Source of the DNA: Rivularia sp034931125
GTDB lineage: Bacteria > Cyanobacteriota > Cyanobacteriia > Cyanobacteriales > Nostocaceae
Direction of reading: 5' to 3'
Length of the DNA stretch: 64,000 nucleotides
Assembly: GCF_034931125.1 (NCBI RefSeq)
Contig: NZ_JAYGHM010000011.1
Location: 67,055 to 131,054 of the forward strand
The translations under genes and the position numbers were made by a program. Position 1 is the first letter of the stretch. Each line of letters starts with the position of its first letter. Under the pieces are notes generated by a model that saw only the letters and a list, made by a program, of their open reading frames with translations, ran no database searches and was not told where the DNA came from. Positions 27,087-35,792 of the stretch are shown here, piece after piece.

Positions 27087-27262
27087 TTACCTATTCTTAA
27101 ATTGGAATACAAAATATGCAGAATTTTCTGATAAACAAAATAACTCGGTTTTCATTAGAACGGCCATATACCCTACTACAGCACGGGGTAATCAAATAAT
27201 TAGAATTAGACAAATATCAGTTGTGGGATAGCTTATAGGAAATCTAAAATCTAAAATTGAGT

Positions 27263-28684
27263 TTATCTACCCTTACCTAATAAAACCACTCGAATAGTTT
27301 TGAAAAATATCGCTATATCTAACCAGATAGAATAATTCTTGATGTAATAAAGGTCGTAAGATAACTTTTCATAAGCATCTTCAATGGATGCACCGTAAGG
27401 ATAAAGTACCTGGGCCCATCCTGTTATTCCCGGTTTGACTAAATAGCGAATCTCGTAATAAGGAATCGCTTCCTTTAACTGAGCATCAAACTGCGGTCTT
27501 TCCGGACGCGGACCAATCAAACTCATTTCTCCTTTCAAAACATTCCACACCTGCGGAAGTTCATCGATTCGCATTAATCGCAACCAATATCCCACCCGCG
27601 TAATTCGGGAGTCGCGTTTCTGCGCCCATTGTGCGCCAGACTTTTCAGCGTCTTGAGACATCGAGCGGAACTTGTGGACTTTGAATGTTTTACCATTTAA
27701 TCCTGTACGTTCTTGAGAATAAAAAACCGGGCCTGGACTATCTAATTTGATTAATAGTGCTACTAACAACATCAAAGGAGACAGAATCAACAACAGCAAT
27801 GCCGATGCGATCGTATCCATGACTCGCTTTACTCTGGTATTAATCCCACCAGACATCAGATTAAAACCCGTACTGAAAGTAAACCAAGTATCTTGTAGCA
27901 AAGATGAAGGAAGTTTGTACCACAGATTTTCGTAAATATCTGGCAGCTTGTAAACAGGAATTCCTTGCAATCGCATTGCCATCAACTGTTGTACCAACGA
28001 ACCTGATAATTCGATTTGGCTTTCTAACAATACTCCAGTCCAGCGCTGCAAACTCAACTCCGGTAAATCTGCAATTGTACTTACTGTATATTTTTGTTCC
28101 AATGGAAACGAATGTTTAGAAAAATCTGAATCATCCGATTCAGTTAAAACTACCAAACGTCCTAGAGAATTATGTGCTTGGAAGTTTTGAGCAAATTGAA
28201 TTGTATTCTTATTTGCACCTAAGACTAACCAACGACTTTGTTGAGCGTATTGACGAATCAATTTAGCCGTCCAAATTCGTAATATTATTGCCCAAATGGT
28301 AAAAACAGCCAGAGTTGGTAGTAAAACGCTCCGCCATAATAAAGGGTTGCTTCTCCAAGCACCAGATATATAAATGACTGCTGCACTGACGATCGCAACG
28401 AATATATTACTTAAGATAATCCGTGCTGGCGCTCTTAAACCGGCAATTTGCTTTTCTGGTTTATAAGTATCAGCTAAATATAGCGATCCGAGAACTAAAA
28501 ATATAAAACCGTAAGAAGTTGGATTAAACCAATTAACTAATTGATTAAAACGCAGCCAAAAAATAACTCCTAGTGAAGAAACTAAGCCAATAATATCTGT
28601 GAGTAAAAGTAATTTAGGAATACCTCCGATCACTTTTTGTGAATCTAAACTCATAGATCCCTTATGAGATAAAGCCTCCTGCAT
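27263..28684 (-). CDS. Polyprenyl-phosphate sugar phosphotransferase (exopolysaccharide)
   Basis: A 473-residue membrane protein of the WbaP/HepC group. The N-terminus has four to five TM helices (LLLLTDIIGLVSSLGVIFWL, YGFIFLVLGSLYLAD, IFVAIVSAAVIYISG). A CoA-binding-like fold (RWLVLGANKNTIQFAQNF) follows. The C-terminal Bac_transf domain has SALLLLILSPLMLLVALLIK, KVHKFRSM, RIDELPQVWNVLKGEMSLIGPRPERPQF and VKPGITGWAQV. It starts repeat-unit synthesis by transferring hexose-1-phosphate to undecaprenyl phosphate. Homologues in Nostoc are needed for the heterocyst polysaccharide layer, but that role is not proven here. Confidence 0.9.
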   Translation of the reverse strand: MQEALSHKGSMSLDSQKVIGGIPKLLLLTDIIGLVSSLGVIFWLRFNQLVNWFNPTSYGFIFLVLGSLYLADTYKPEKQIAGLRAPARIILSNIFVAIVSAAVIYISGAWRSNPLLWRSVLLPTLAVFTIWAIILRIWTAKLIRQYAQQSRWLVLGANKNTIQFAQNFQAHNSLGRLVVLTESDDSDFSKHSFPLEQKYTVSTIADLPELSLQRWTGVLLESQIELSGSLVQQLMAMRLQGIPVYKLPDIYENLWYKLPSSLLQDTWFTFSTGFNLMSGGINTRVKRVMDTIASALLLLILSPLMLLVALLIKLDSPGPVFYSQERTGLNGKTFKVHKFRSMSQDAEKSGAQWAQKRDSRITRVGYWLRLMRIDELPQVWNVLKGEMSLIGPRPERPQFDAQLKEAIPYYEIRYLVKPGITGWAQVLYPYGASIEDAYEKLSYDLYYIKNYSIWLDIAIFFKTIRVVLLGKGR

Positions 28685-29396
28685 TAGTCGGTAGTTCCTC
28701 TGTTTTTTGTTTTTTTTAAAGTTATACGCAGCGTTGAACTATACTAGATTTTTCAGCAAATTATCTTAGATAAAGCAAATACAAGCGATATCTAAAGTAA
28801 ATGGTATTACTACGTATAGAAAATATGACTTCCGGAAGAAAATATCAAGATCGGATAGAATACATTTAATCAAATAAAAATATTTTTTTATATTAATTTC
28901 AATATTTATAGCTGTTGTAGATAGACAAACGAGATAATTTATGTATTCCAAATTACACTACATCTTCTTTTTGGAATAGATAATAACTTTATATATAATC
29001 TATTTCTATGTATATGATTTAAAACAAAAATCAATCAGGAATGACCGCAATTGTCACAAGCAAAAGGTTGGTGCGTGACAATTGAATTAAAATACACTGC
29101 GATCGCGAAATAATATTTGTGAGGAACAATACAATTTCTCAACATTTTTTGAAATGCTTTTTAAAAGAAAGGTAAATATTAACTTATAGGTATAGCTCCA
29201 GACTTTTCAAATTGGCAGAATACTGTTAAATAATTAATGCTAGTAGCAGATATTAAAATTAAAATAATATACCCAGATGAACATGGTTATCTAAGGGATA
29301 AACAGGAAACGTCTATAAAAGAATATATTATCAGGTACACGAAAGTGCCGTAATTTATCAGAAGTGAAAATTTAGTATAAGTCGATAGCGAGAGTT
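28685..29396. other. Intergenic region, 712 bp, divergent polysaccharide promoters
   Basis: A strongly AT-rich region between the divergent sugar transferase and Wzc-like genes. Around 29039-29085 a fragment matches, in reverse orientation, the TIR element at 63845-63936 (AATTGTCACAAGCAAAAGG...TTGGTGCGTGACA). No RNA gene or protein is seen; the small frame at 28766 is low-complexity AT. Confidence 0.5.
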
Positions 29397-29405
29397 GTGA
29401 GTTAT

Positions 29406-31604
29406 ATGACAAATGAGATGCAAGTAGACCAAGAAGAACAAGACTATATTGATTTGCAACAATACTGGCTGATTCTCAAAAGGCGCTGGCTGCCTGCGGT
29501 GCTTGTAACTGGCTCTGTTATTGGATTAGCAGCTTTCGTTACCTTTAGACAAAAACAAGTTTATCAAGCAGAAGGTAAATTACTTTTTAATAAGAGTAAC
29601 AATATCTCTTCCCTTTCAGGTTTAGGCGGACAAATTGGAGAACTCAGCGGTATTACAAACTTGAGTAACCCCCTGGATACGGAAGCTGAAGTGATCCAAT
29701 CCCATCCTCTGATTAGAGAAACCATAACTAAATTTGACCTCAAAAACAAAGAAGGTGAACCCCTCCCTTACGAAGCTTTTCTCAAACAACTTAGCGTTAA
29801 AACCATCCGTGGTACCGATGTCTTGCAGCTTTCTTATAAAAGTACCGACCCCAAGGAAGCAGCAAATGTGATAAATTCTCTGATGAACGATTATTTGAAA
29901 AATAATGTTGAAAACAACACTTCAGAAGTAAGAGCAGCGCGGGAATTTTTGCAAAAAGAATTACCAGAAATCGAAGCGAGAGTAGTCCAAGCAGAAGCAG
30001 CTTTGCGTCAATTCAAAGAGCAAAATGGTGTCGTTGCTTTAGAAGAAGAAGCAAGGGTTGGGGTAGAAAGTCTCAATAGTCTATCGCAGAATATTACTCA
30101 AGCTCAGGCACAGTTAGTGGAAGCGATGACTCGCTCCGAGGCTTTAAAAAATCAATTGAAATTGCAGACGCAGCAAGCGGTAGCACTCTCAAGTTTGAGT
30201 CAATCTCCAGCCGTACAGCAAGTACTTACGGAATTCCAGAAGACCCAAGATGAGTTAGCAGTAGCGCGAACTCGTTTAACTGACGAACACCCGACAATTA
30301 TTAATCTTTCTCAGAAATTGCAAGCCTTGAGAAACCAACTTGAAGGACGAGTTGGACAAATTGTCGGTAATGGAGTATCTGTAAGAGAACCAGATTTACA
30401 AATTGGTGAATTAAAGCAAGCCCTGACAGCCGAACTGGTCAAATCTGAGGTAGACCGCTTAGCTGCAATCAATCGAGTCGGCTTATTGAGTAAAGCTTTG
30501 ACATCAAATCAAGCACGGTTAGGGGTTTTACCTAAATTAGAGCAACAACAGCGAGAATTGCAGCGGAAATTACAAGCAGCGCAATCAACATACGAACAGT
30601 TATTAAAGCAATTCCAAGAAGCTCAGGTAGTTGAAAAGCAGAATGTCGGAAATGCCAGGGTGATTGCTTCAGCTTTGGTTCCCGATGTAGCAATTTCACC
30701 CAAAATCTTGCTGAATCTGGCTCTAGGTGGCTTCTTAGGAATACTGTTGGGTGTAGGAACCGCGTTGATACTCGAAGCAATGGATAAATCCCTCAAAACC
30801 CTGGATGAAGCCAAGAGACTTTTGGGTTATCCATTATTGGGTACTATTCCTCATGTGGATGAAAAAGACAAAGAGAAAAAAGAATTACCCGTACTCAACA
30901 ATCCCTATTCACCCGCGACCAATGCTTTTGAAATACTTCAGACAAATCTCGGTTTCACTATATCTGATAAAGCATTAAAAGTAATTGTAGTCAGCAGTTC
31001 CATCACGGGTGAAGGTAAATCCTTTGTTTCAGCGAACTTAGCAGTTGCGATCGCTCAAGTAGGACGACGAGTATTATTGATAGATGCAGATATGCGTCGT
31101 CCCCGACAGCAGGAAATCTGGAATCTACCCAACATGATTGGGTTGAGCAATGTATTGGTGGGACAAGCGACTTTACACGGCAGCGTAGCAGAAGCACTGG
31201 TAACATTAGATGTGCTGACCTGCGGGAAAATTCCCCCTAATCCCTTAGCTTTGCTAGAATCTCAGCGCATGGCTAGTTTGGTAAAAGATGCTAGCCTTGA
31301 TTATGACTTTGTAATTATTGATGCTCCACCTTTAACGGCGGTTGCCGACGCTTTAAACTTGGGTAAACTAGCAGATGGAATGTTATTAGTTGTACGTCCC
31401 GGCGTTGCAAATACTGGCTCCGTAAGTGCGGCCAAATCGTTGTTACAACAGTCCGGTCAGCGCGTTTTGGGTATGGTAGTCAATGGTGTTACTGGTGATA
31501 ACAGTTACGGCGGATATTATTATAACAAGGGTTATTACGGTATAAATCCAATCGAAATGAATGGAAAAGTTGATACTGATATTATTAAAGTTGAAATTAG
31601 ATAG
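29406..31604 (+). CDS. Wzc-type polysaccharide co-polymerase / tyrosine autokinase
   Basis: About 732 residues. The N-terminal Wzz domain has TM1 (LPAVLVTGSVIGLAAFVTF), a long periplasmic coiled coil (about 200-420) and TM2 (LLNLALGGFLGILLGVGTALI). The cytoplasmic BY-kinase follows: Walker A SSITGEGKSFVSANLAVAI, Walker A' RRVLLIDADMRRPRQ, Walker B DFVIIDAPPLTAVADAL. A Tyr-rich tail (SYGGYYYNKGYYGINP) is the autophosphorylation cluster. It controls polymer length and export. ATG at 29406 is preferred; an in-frame GTG lies at 29397. Confidence 0.92.
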   Translation: MTNEMQVDQEEQDYIDLQQYWLILKRRWLPAVLVTGSVIGLAAFVTFRQKQVYQAEGKLLFNKSNNISSLSGLGGQIGELSGITNLSNPLDTEAEVIQSHPLIRETITKFDLKNKEGEPLPYEAFLKQLSVKTIRGTDVLQLSYKSTDPKEAANVINSLMNDYLKNNVENNTSEVRAAREFLQKELPEIEARVVQAEAALRQFKEQNGVVALEEEARVGVESLNSLSQNITQAQAQLVEAMTRSEALKNQLKLQTQQAVALSSLSQSPAVQQVLTEFQKTQDELAVARTRLTDEHPTIINLSQKLQALRNQLEGRVGQIVGNGVSVREPDLQIGELKQALTAELVKSEVDRLAAINRVGLLSKALTSNQARLGVLPKLEQQQRELQRKLQAAQSTYEQLLKQFQEAQVVEKQNVGNARVIASALVPDVAISPKILLNLALGGFLGILLGVGTALILEAMDKSLKTLDEAKRLLGYPLLGTIPHVDEKDKEKKELPVLNNPYSPATNAFEILQTNLGFTISDKALKVIVVSSSITGEGKSFVSANLAVAIAQVGRRVLLIDADMRRPRQQEIWNLPNMIGLSNVLVGQATLHGSVAEALVTLDVLTCGKIPPNPLALLESQRMASLVKDASLDYDFVIIDAPPLTAVADALNLGKLADGMLLVVRPGVANTGSVSAAKSLLQQSGQRVLGMVVNGVTGDNSYGGYYYNKGYYGINPIEMNGKVDTDIIKVEIR

Positions 31605-31627
31605 CGGGTGAAAATAATTCGTAATAC

Positions 31628-31676
31628 CCTTCCCTACGGGACACCTTGCGGTGAACGGGAAACCTCCGGTGAACGT
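31628..31676. repeat. Small dispersed repeat, TTCCCTACGGGA...CTCCGGTGA type
   Basis: Three nested short palindromes: CCCTTCCCTACGGG, ACACCTTGCGGTGAACG and ACCTCCGGTGAACG. The same motif vocabulary (CCCTTCGGGAACACCTCCGGTGA) forms the insertion in the tRNA-Trp gene at about 55681. It lies between convergent genes. Confidence 0.7.
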
Positions 31677-31717
31677 AATTAATTATCTATGTTCCATTTT
31701 TATTAATTTTACTTAAA

Positions 31718-32578
31718 TTAACGGAATAATAACAAAGGAATATTGCTACTTCTCAGTAGTTGAGCAGTGGTACTACCAATTACTAAGTTACGAATGCGGC
31801 TATGTCCGTAAGCTCCCATAAGTAAAAGACTAATATCTTGTTCGTTAACATACTTAGCAATGACTTTTTCAGATTCACCTTCTAATAAGCTGCAAATCGG
31901 CTGATATCTTGCTCTTTTTAAAGATTGTTCGGCTTCATTAATCGCTGTTGCACTTTGCTCCGAACTATCTTTCACTACCGTTAATAGATGTATTTCTAAA
32001 CTTTGAAAGTTAGGGGAATTTGCTAAAAATTTCAGGATCTTTTTTCCCGTTGAACTACCGTCATAAGCTAATAAAATGCGTTGAATCGGTTTAAATTCAG
32101 CAGGAGTAACTAAACAAGGCTTGCGACTGCTACGAACAATCCGATCCACATTTGCCCCTAAATGTCCCCGTGCAAAATCCGCTGCTTCTCCCCGTTTACC
32201 CAAAACAATTAAATCTGAACTGTCTTCAAATTCATGCAAACAATCCACCAGGAATCCTGTTTTATGAATTAAATTAAAATCTTCTATACCTTCAGCTTTC
32301 AAAGTCTGGGCTGCATTATCTAAAATTAACCTTGCCCGTTGATTATTTAACTTGGCTCTTTCATGTTCTAAATTTACTAATTCATTCAGTAAATTTTCGG
32401 TAGCGCCAAGTCCAATACTACCGCTTAAATTACCCGTCGAAGCTACTTGTTGGCTGCGAATATCCGTGACAGACAAAACTTGAATATGAGCTTTAAAGGA
32501 GCGAGAAAACCAAGCCCCGTATTTATAGACATTTTCGGCAAAAGTTGAACCATCGGTACAAAGTAAAATATTTTTCAC
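31718..32578 (-). CDS. Tandem universal stress protein (two UspA domains)
   Basis: A 286-residue cytoplasmic protein made of two UspA folds. The first (1-150) begins KNILLCTDGSTFAENVYKY and ends LIVLGKRGEAADFARGHLG...RSSRKPCLVTP. The second (about 160-286) has RILLAYDGSSTGKKILKFL and the ATP-binding G-2xG-9xG-(S/T) pattern LLMGAYGHSRIRNLVIGSTTAQLLRSS. It lies 93 bp downstream of the SulP transporter on the same strand; a link between SulP anion transporters and Usp proteins is common in cyanobacteria. Probable regulator or stress partner of the transporter. Confidence 0.9.
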   Translation of the reverse strand: MKNILLCTDGSTFAENVYKYGAWFSRSFKAHIQVLSVTDIRSQQVASTGNLSGSIGLGATENLLNELVNLEHERAKLNNQRARLILDNAAQTLKAEGIEDFNLIHKTGFLVDCLHEFEDSSDLIVLGKRGEAADFARGHLGANVDRIVRSSRKPCLVTPAEFKPIQRILLAYDGSSTGKKILKFLANSPNFQSLEIHLLTVVKDSSEQSATAINEAEQSLKRARYQPICSLLEGESEKVIAKYVNEQDISLLLMGAYGHSRIRNLVIGSTTAQLLRSSNIPLLLFR

Positions 32579-32621
32579 GGTAATTCCAGCCCCTGTAAAT
32601 GAAAGAATTTTTTGGTGGCAT

Positions 32622-32651
32622 GGGGAGTAGGGAGTAGGGAGTAGGGAGTAG
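32622..32651. repeat. GGGAGTA heptamer repeat
   Basis: Four tandem GGGAGTA units between the universal stress protein and SulP genes. It is a short tandem repeat with no coding role. Confidence 0.8.
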
Positions 32652-32671
32652 TAAGATAGGAATTATCATAC

Positions 32672-34138
32672 TTATGAGCGGGCTGTGGATTTTTGATAGT
32701 CTGTTAATTTATCTAGCAAAGTAGCACTAGCTTCATTGAGTCCAATTAATTCTACTTCTGCTCCATTACGGCGAAATTTGAGTATCGCTTTATCAAGTAC
32801 CTCTACTGCTCCTTGATCCCACAGGTGAGCATGAGTTAGATCGATTGTTACACGCTCGACTAACTCCGTAAAATCAAAATACTCTAAAAACTCATCTCTT
32901 GATAAAAAGAATATTTGTCCAGCTACCTTATAAGTGCAGTGGGAGCCATCTTGACTCAGTATTTTATCTACAAATACCAACTGAGCAATTTTACGGGAAA
33001 AGAATACAGTACTCATCACAATCCCTACAACCACACCAAGAGCAAAGTTACTAGTAAAAATAATTACCAGCATTGTAGTCAACATTACGGCGGTATCCGT
33101 GCGGGGGATGCGGCGAATATTCTTAAACGAAGACCAGCGGAATGTCCCAATTGACACCATAATCATCACGGCTACTAACGCTGCCATCGGCATTTGCTTT
33201 ACCCAAACTTGCAAACCCAAAATTGCAATTAATAGGAAAATACCAGCCGCGAGAGTTGATAATCTTCCTCTTCCCCCAGACTGTACGTTAATTACCGATT
33301 GTCCAATCATCCCACATCCAGCCATACCTCCGAAGAAACCCGTGATCATATTTGCAATTCCTTGTCCTTTGGCTTCTTGATTTTTATCGCTGGGAGTATC
33401 AGTAAATTCATCTACCAACGAAGCAGTCAAAAACGAAGCCAATAAACCAACGATCGCCAAAGTCACAGAATAAGGCAGAATAATATTTAATGTTTCCAGA
33501 TTAAACGGCACTTCAGGTAAAGCAAAGCTAGGTAAAGCAGTTGGTAACTCTCCTTTATCCCCCACCGTGGGAACGTTCAGCTTTAAACTAATTGCTGCGA
33601 TCGTCATTACCACCAAAGCCACCAAAGGAGAAGGAACTACCTTAGTAAAGCGAGGCAAAATGTAAATAATCGCTAAAGATAAAGCCGTCAAGACGTATAC
33701 CGTTACCGGAACATTAATTAATTCGGGTAACTGAGCTTTAAAAATCAATATTGCCAAAGCATTAATATAGCCAACCATCACCGCTCTGGGAACGTACCTC
33801 ATATAGCGTCCCAGCTTCAACACTCCAAATAAAACTTGAAAGATTCCCGTCAAAAAAGTGGCTGCAAACAAAAATTGCAAACCATAATCCTTAACTAATC
33901 CAATCATCAGCAGAGCCATCGCTCCTGTAGCAGCAGAGATAGAAGCCGGTCTACCTCCCAAAAACGCCGTCGTTACCGCAATAATAAACGAAGCATAAAG
34001 CCCCACCTTGGGGTCTACACCAGCGATAATCGAAAAGGCGATCGCTTCTGGAATCAAAGCCAATCCCACCACAGCCCCAGCCAAAATATCTTGCCGGGTA
34101 TTAAAAAACCACTCTCGTTTCCAATTTGTTATGTTCAA
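32672..34138 (-). CDS. SulP-family inorganic anion transporter
   Basis: About 488 residues with 10-12 TM helices and a C-terminal STAS domain (FTELVERVTIDLTHAHLWDQGAVEVLDKAILKF). Signature blocks are DILAGAVVGLALIPEAIAFSIIAGVDPKVGLY, GGRPASISAATGAMALLM and FFGGMAGCGMIGQSVINVQSGG. SulP proteins carry sulfate or bicarbonate; the substrate cannot be chosen from sequence, though pairing with a Usp gene recalls cyanobacterial bicarbonate uptake loci. The open frame extends to a GTG at 34153, but TTG at 34138 is preferred because AGGAG lies 5 nt before it and because the protein then begins NITNWKREWF. Confidence 0.88.
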   Translation of the reverse strand: MNITNWKREWFFNTRQDILAGAVVGLALIPEAIAFSIIAGVDPKVGLYASFIIAVTTAFLGGRPASISAATGAMALLMIGLVKDYGLQFLFAATFLTGIFQVLFGVLKLGRYMRYVPRAVMVGYINALAILIFKAQLPELINVPVTVYVLTALSLAIIYILPRFTKVVPSPLVALVVMTIAAISLKLNVPTVGDKGELPTALPSFALPEVPFNLETLNIILPYSVTLAIVGLLASFLTASLVDEFTDTPSDKNQEAKGQGIANMITGFFGGMAGCGMIGQSVINVQSGGRGRLSTLAAGIFLLIAILGLQVWVKQMPMAALVAVMIMVSIGTFRWSSFKNIRRIPRTDTAVMLTTMLVIIFTSNFALGVVVGIVMSTVFFSRKIAQLVFVDKILSQDGSHCTYKVAGQIFFLSRDEFLEYFDFTELVERVTIDLTHAHLWDQGAVEVLDKAILKFRRNGAEVELIGLNEASATLLDKLTDYQKSTARS

Positions 34139-34296
34139 CTTATCTCCTAACACCGTTCGTGTAAAGTTGCGTAATTCTTACTCAAAATAGCCCACTCATT
34201 AACATAATTCCGTAATTAATAATTCGTCACAAAAAAGCCGATATTTCCTTGGAGAACTTGTAAGACAAGATGCAAAACGTAAAGGTAAATGAATAG

Positions 34297-34725
34297 CTTA
34301 CACGCACGGCAAAGCAGGCAGCGCAGACTCATCAGTTTCGCGCCAGTGATACATTAGGTCAAGATGCGACTGTTGCTTATGGTTATAAAGATTTGATTGT
34401 CAGAAATATTAGTCAAACACCTTTATTATTGCGGTTGCAAGTATTTCCGGAAAAAGCCGAAGTTACAGCTAGTGTTTGGGGAATTGAAATATTACCATTT
34501 GAGGTGAAAGTTGAGTCAAATATATTGCAAGAATTAACATTACCTGCTGGTGGAATATCCGGTTGGGAAGTGGAAACCAAGCGGTCTATACGAAATGGAA
34601 AGGAAATTGATATGAATACACATGGAAAATTAATTATCAAGCTGTTGATATTTATAAGGCTCATGTATCAGTGGTTGCAGGTTAGGAATAAGTCGAAAAT
34701 CAAAAAATCAATGGCTCAATTTTAG
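34297..34725 (+). pseudogene. VanW-like family protein, C-terminal fragment
   Basis: The frame opens after a TAG at 34294 and reads THQFRASDTLGQDATVAYGY then KDLIVRNISQTPLLLRLQVF; the 'GQDATVAYGYKDL' block resembles VanW-family proteins just before their C-terminus. It has only a TTG at 34393 as possible start and lacks the N-terminal and central domains. It ends in a frame that decays into IRLMYQWLQVRNKSKIKKS, overlapping the mazF gene at 34700. I read it as a gene remnant. The VanW assignment is by eye. Confidence 0.55.
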
Positions 34726-35047
34726 CCTGCACTTCTTCTATAAAATTCTCTGGTACTGACTCAAGAAATTTTACTTTTCGAGCTTTCCATTCCAAACATT
34801 TGATTTGGTCTGCAAGAATCACTCCATGTGTCTTTAATTCAGGAGGAAGAATTACTTCAAAAGGGTAATTTTTTTGACTACTTGTAATAGGCATAAATAA
34901 AGCCAAGGAGTTTTTTTCATTATATTTATAAGGTGAAATTACAAAAGCAGGTCTGTGACCTCTTTGTTCGTGACCTTTTATTGGGTCAAAATCCAAATAA
35001 ACAATATCTCCCCGGCTTGGAATATAAAAATTACCGCGCGTTACCAA
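34700..35047 (-). CDS. MazF/PemK-family toxin, second copy
   Basis: A 115-residue protein: PSRGDIVYLDFDPIKGHEQRGHRPAFVIS is the MazF signature including the conserved Arg, ALFMPITSSQKNYPFEV and GVILADQIKCLEW follow. It starts with TTG at 35047, overlapping the antitoxin gene by 7 bp. It differs clearly from the MazF at 17386 (HEQRGHRPAFV against REQQGKTRPCLV), so this is an independent acquisition rather than a local duplication. The 3' end runs into the VanW-like remnant. Confidence 0.87.
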   Translation of the reverse strand: MVTRGNFYIPSRGDIVYLDFDPIKGHEQRGHRPAFVISPYKYNEKNSLALFMPITSSQKNYPFEVILPPELKTHGVILADQIKCLEWKARKVKFLESVPENFIEEVQAKIEPLIF

Positions 35048-35283
35048 ACTTCGTTCCCCACTGCGACTCCACTATCAATTTCGCCATGACTATTTTCTGG
35101 GGTGATTTGACTTACAAGTTCCTCAAGTGAATAACGCTTACGCTTTTTCGGTTGAATAGTCAAATTCCCATCTTTCACACTAAAATCAACTATCGAACCT
35201 TCGGTGACATTAATCTCTCTCGCTATGTGTTGCGGAATCCTAATAGCAAGGCTATTTCCCCATTTTGCAATATTTCCACTCAT
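35041..35283 (-). CDS. MazE/AbrB-family antitoxin, second copy
   Basis: An 80-residue protein. The AbrB-like fold MSGNIAKWGNSLAIRIPQHIAREI and a C-terminal acidic tail (YSLEELVSQITPENSHGEID) are typical. ATG at 35283 is chosen over a TTG two codons upstream because it matches the usual family start MSGNIAKWG. Its stop overlaps the mazF start, giving translational coupling. Confidence 0.87.
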   Translation of the reverse strand: MSGNIAKWGNSLAIRIPQHIAREINVTEGSIVDFSVKDGNLTIQPKKRKRYSLEELVSQITPENSHGEIDSGVAVGNEVW

Positions 35284-35449
35284 AATCAATCTAAATTAAA
35301 TATAAATATCAATCGAATCCTATATAGGATATACGATGTATCTACATAATAACAGATTTTTTGAGAGTTTTATTGATTAACGCTACACAACATTACAATT
35401 TATTTAATTGATTTATGCAACTTGATTTACAAATTTAAAAAATTATCCC

Positions 35450-35792
35450 ATGCAAACCCCTCTTAATTCAACCACCAACTTTACACAACTTCCTCACACA
35501 AGTACTCAAACCCCATTGTTTATCACCAGAAGCGCAAACAGCATTAATTACACATTTAGTAGAAGCTAATCTTTGGGGAATAGACTCCCACGGATTGCAG
35601 CAAATTATCGGCTATGACAAAAGCCTTAAAAGCGGACGAATTAACCCTAAACCGCAGATAAAAATCATTCACGATCACCCTAGTTTAATTCGCATAGATG
35701 CAGATGCAGCACCGGGACAATATGCTGCTAAAGTTGCAATTTTTGGAGATAATATTGTTTCTAAATATTTAGTTAATTCGCCGTCGAAATAA
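35450..35792 (+). pseudogene. Malate/L-lactate dehydrogenase (Ldh2) family remnant
   Basis: ATG at 35450 reads MQTPLNSTTNFTQL; a frame change near 35490 then gives HNFLTQVLKPHCLSPEAQTA and LVEANLWGIDSHGLQQIIGY. KSGRINPKPQIKI, the N-terminal helical and HG region of the NAD(P)H-dependent malate/lactate dehydrogenase family, follows. After IRIDADAAPGQ the sequence no longer matches and stops soon after, so the catalytic C-terminal two-thirds is missing. It is a frameshifted, truncated pseudogene that overlaps the 3' end of the kinase gene on the other strand. Confidence 0.7.

Noticed and set aside
28766..28951. 61-codon minus-strand frame in the polysaccharide divergent region
   Set aside because: Very AT-rich, no start context and no similarity; consistent with chance in low-GC DNA.
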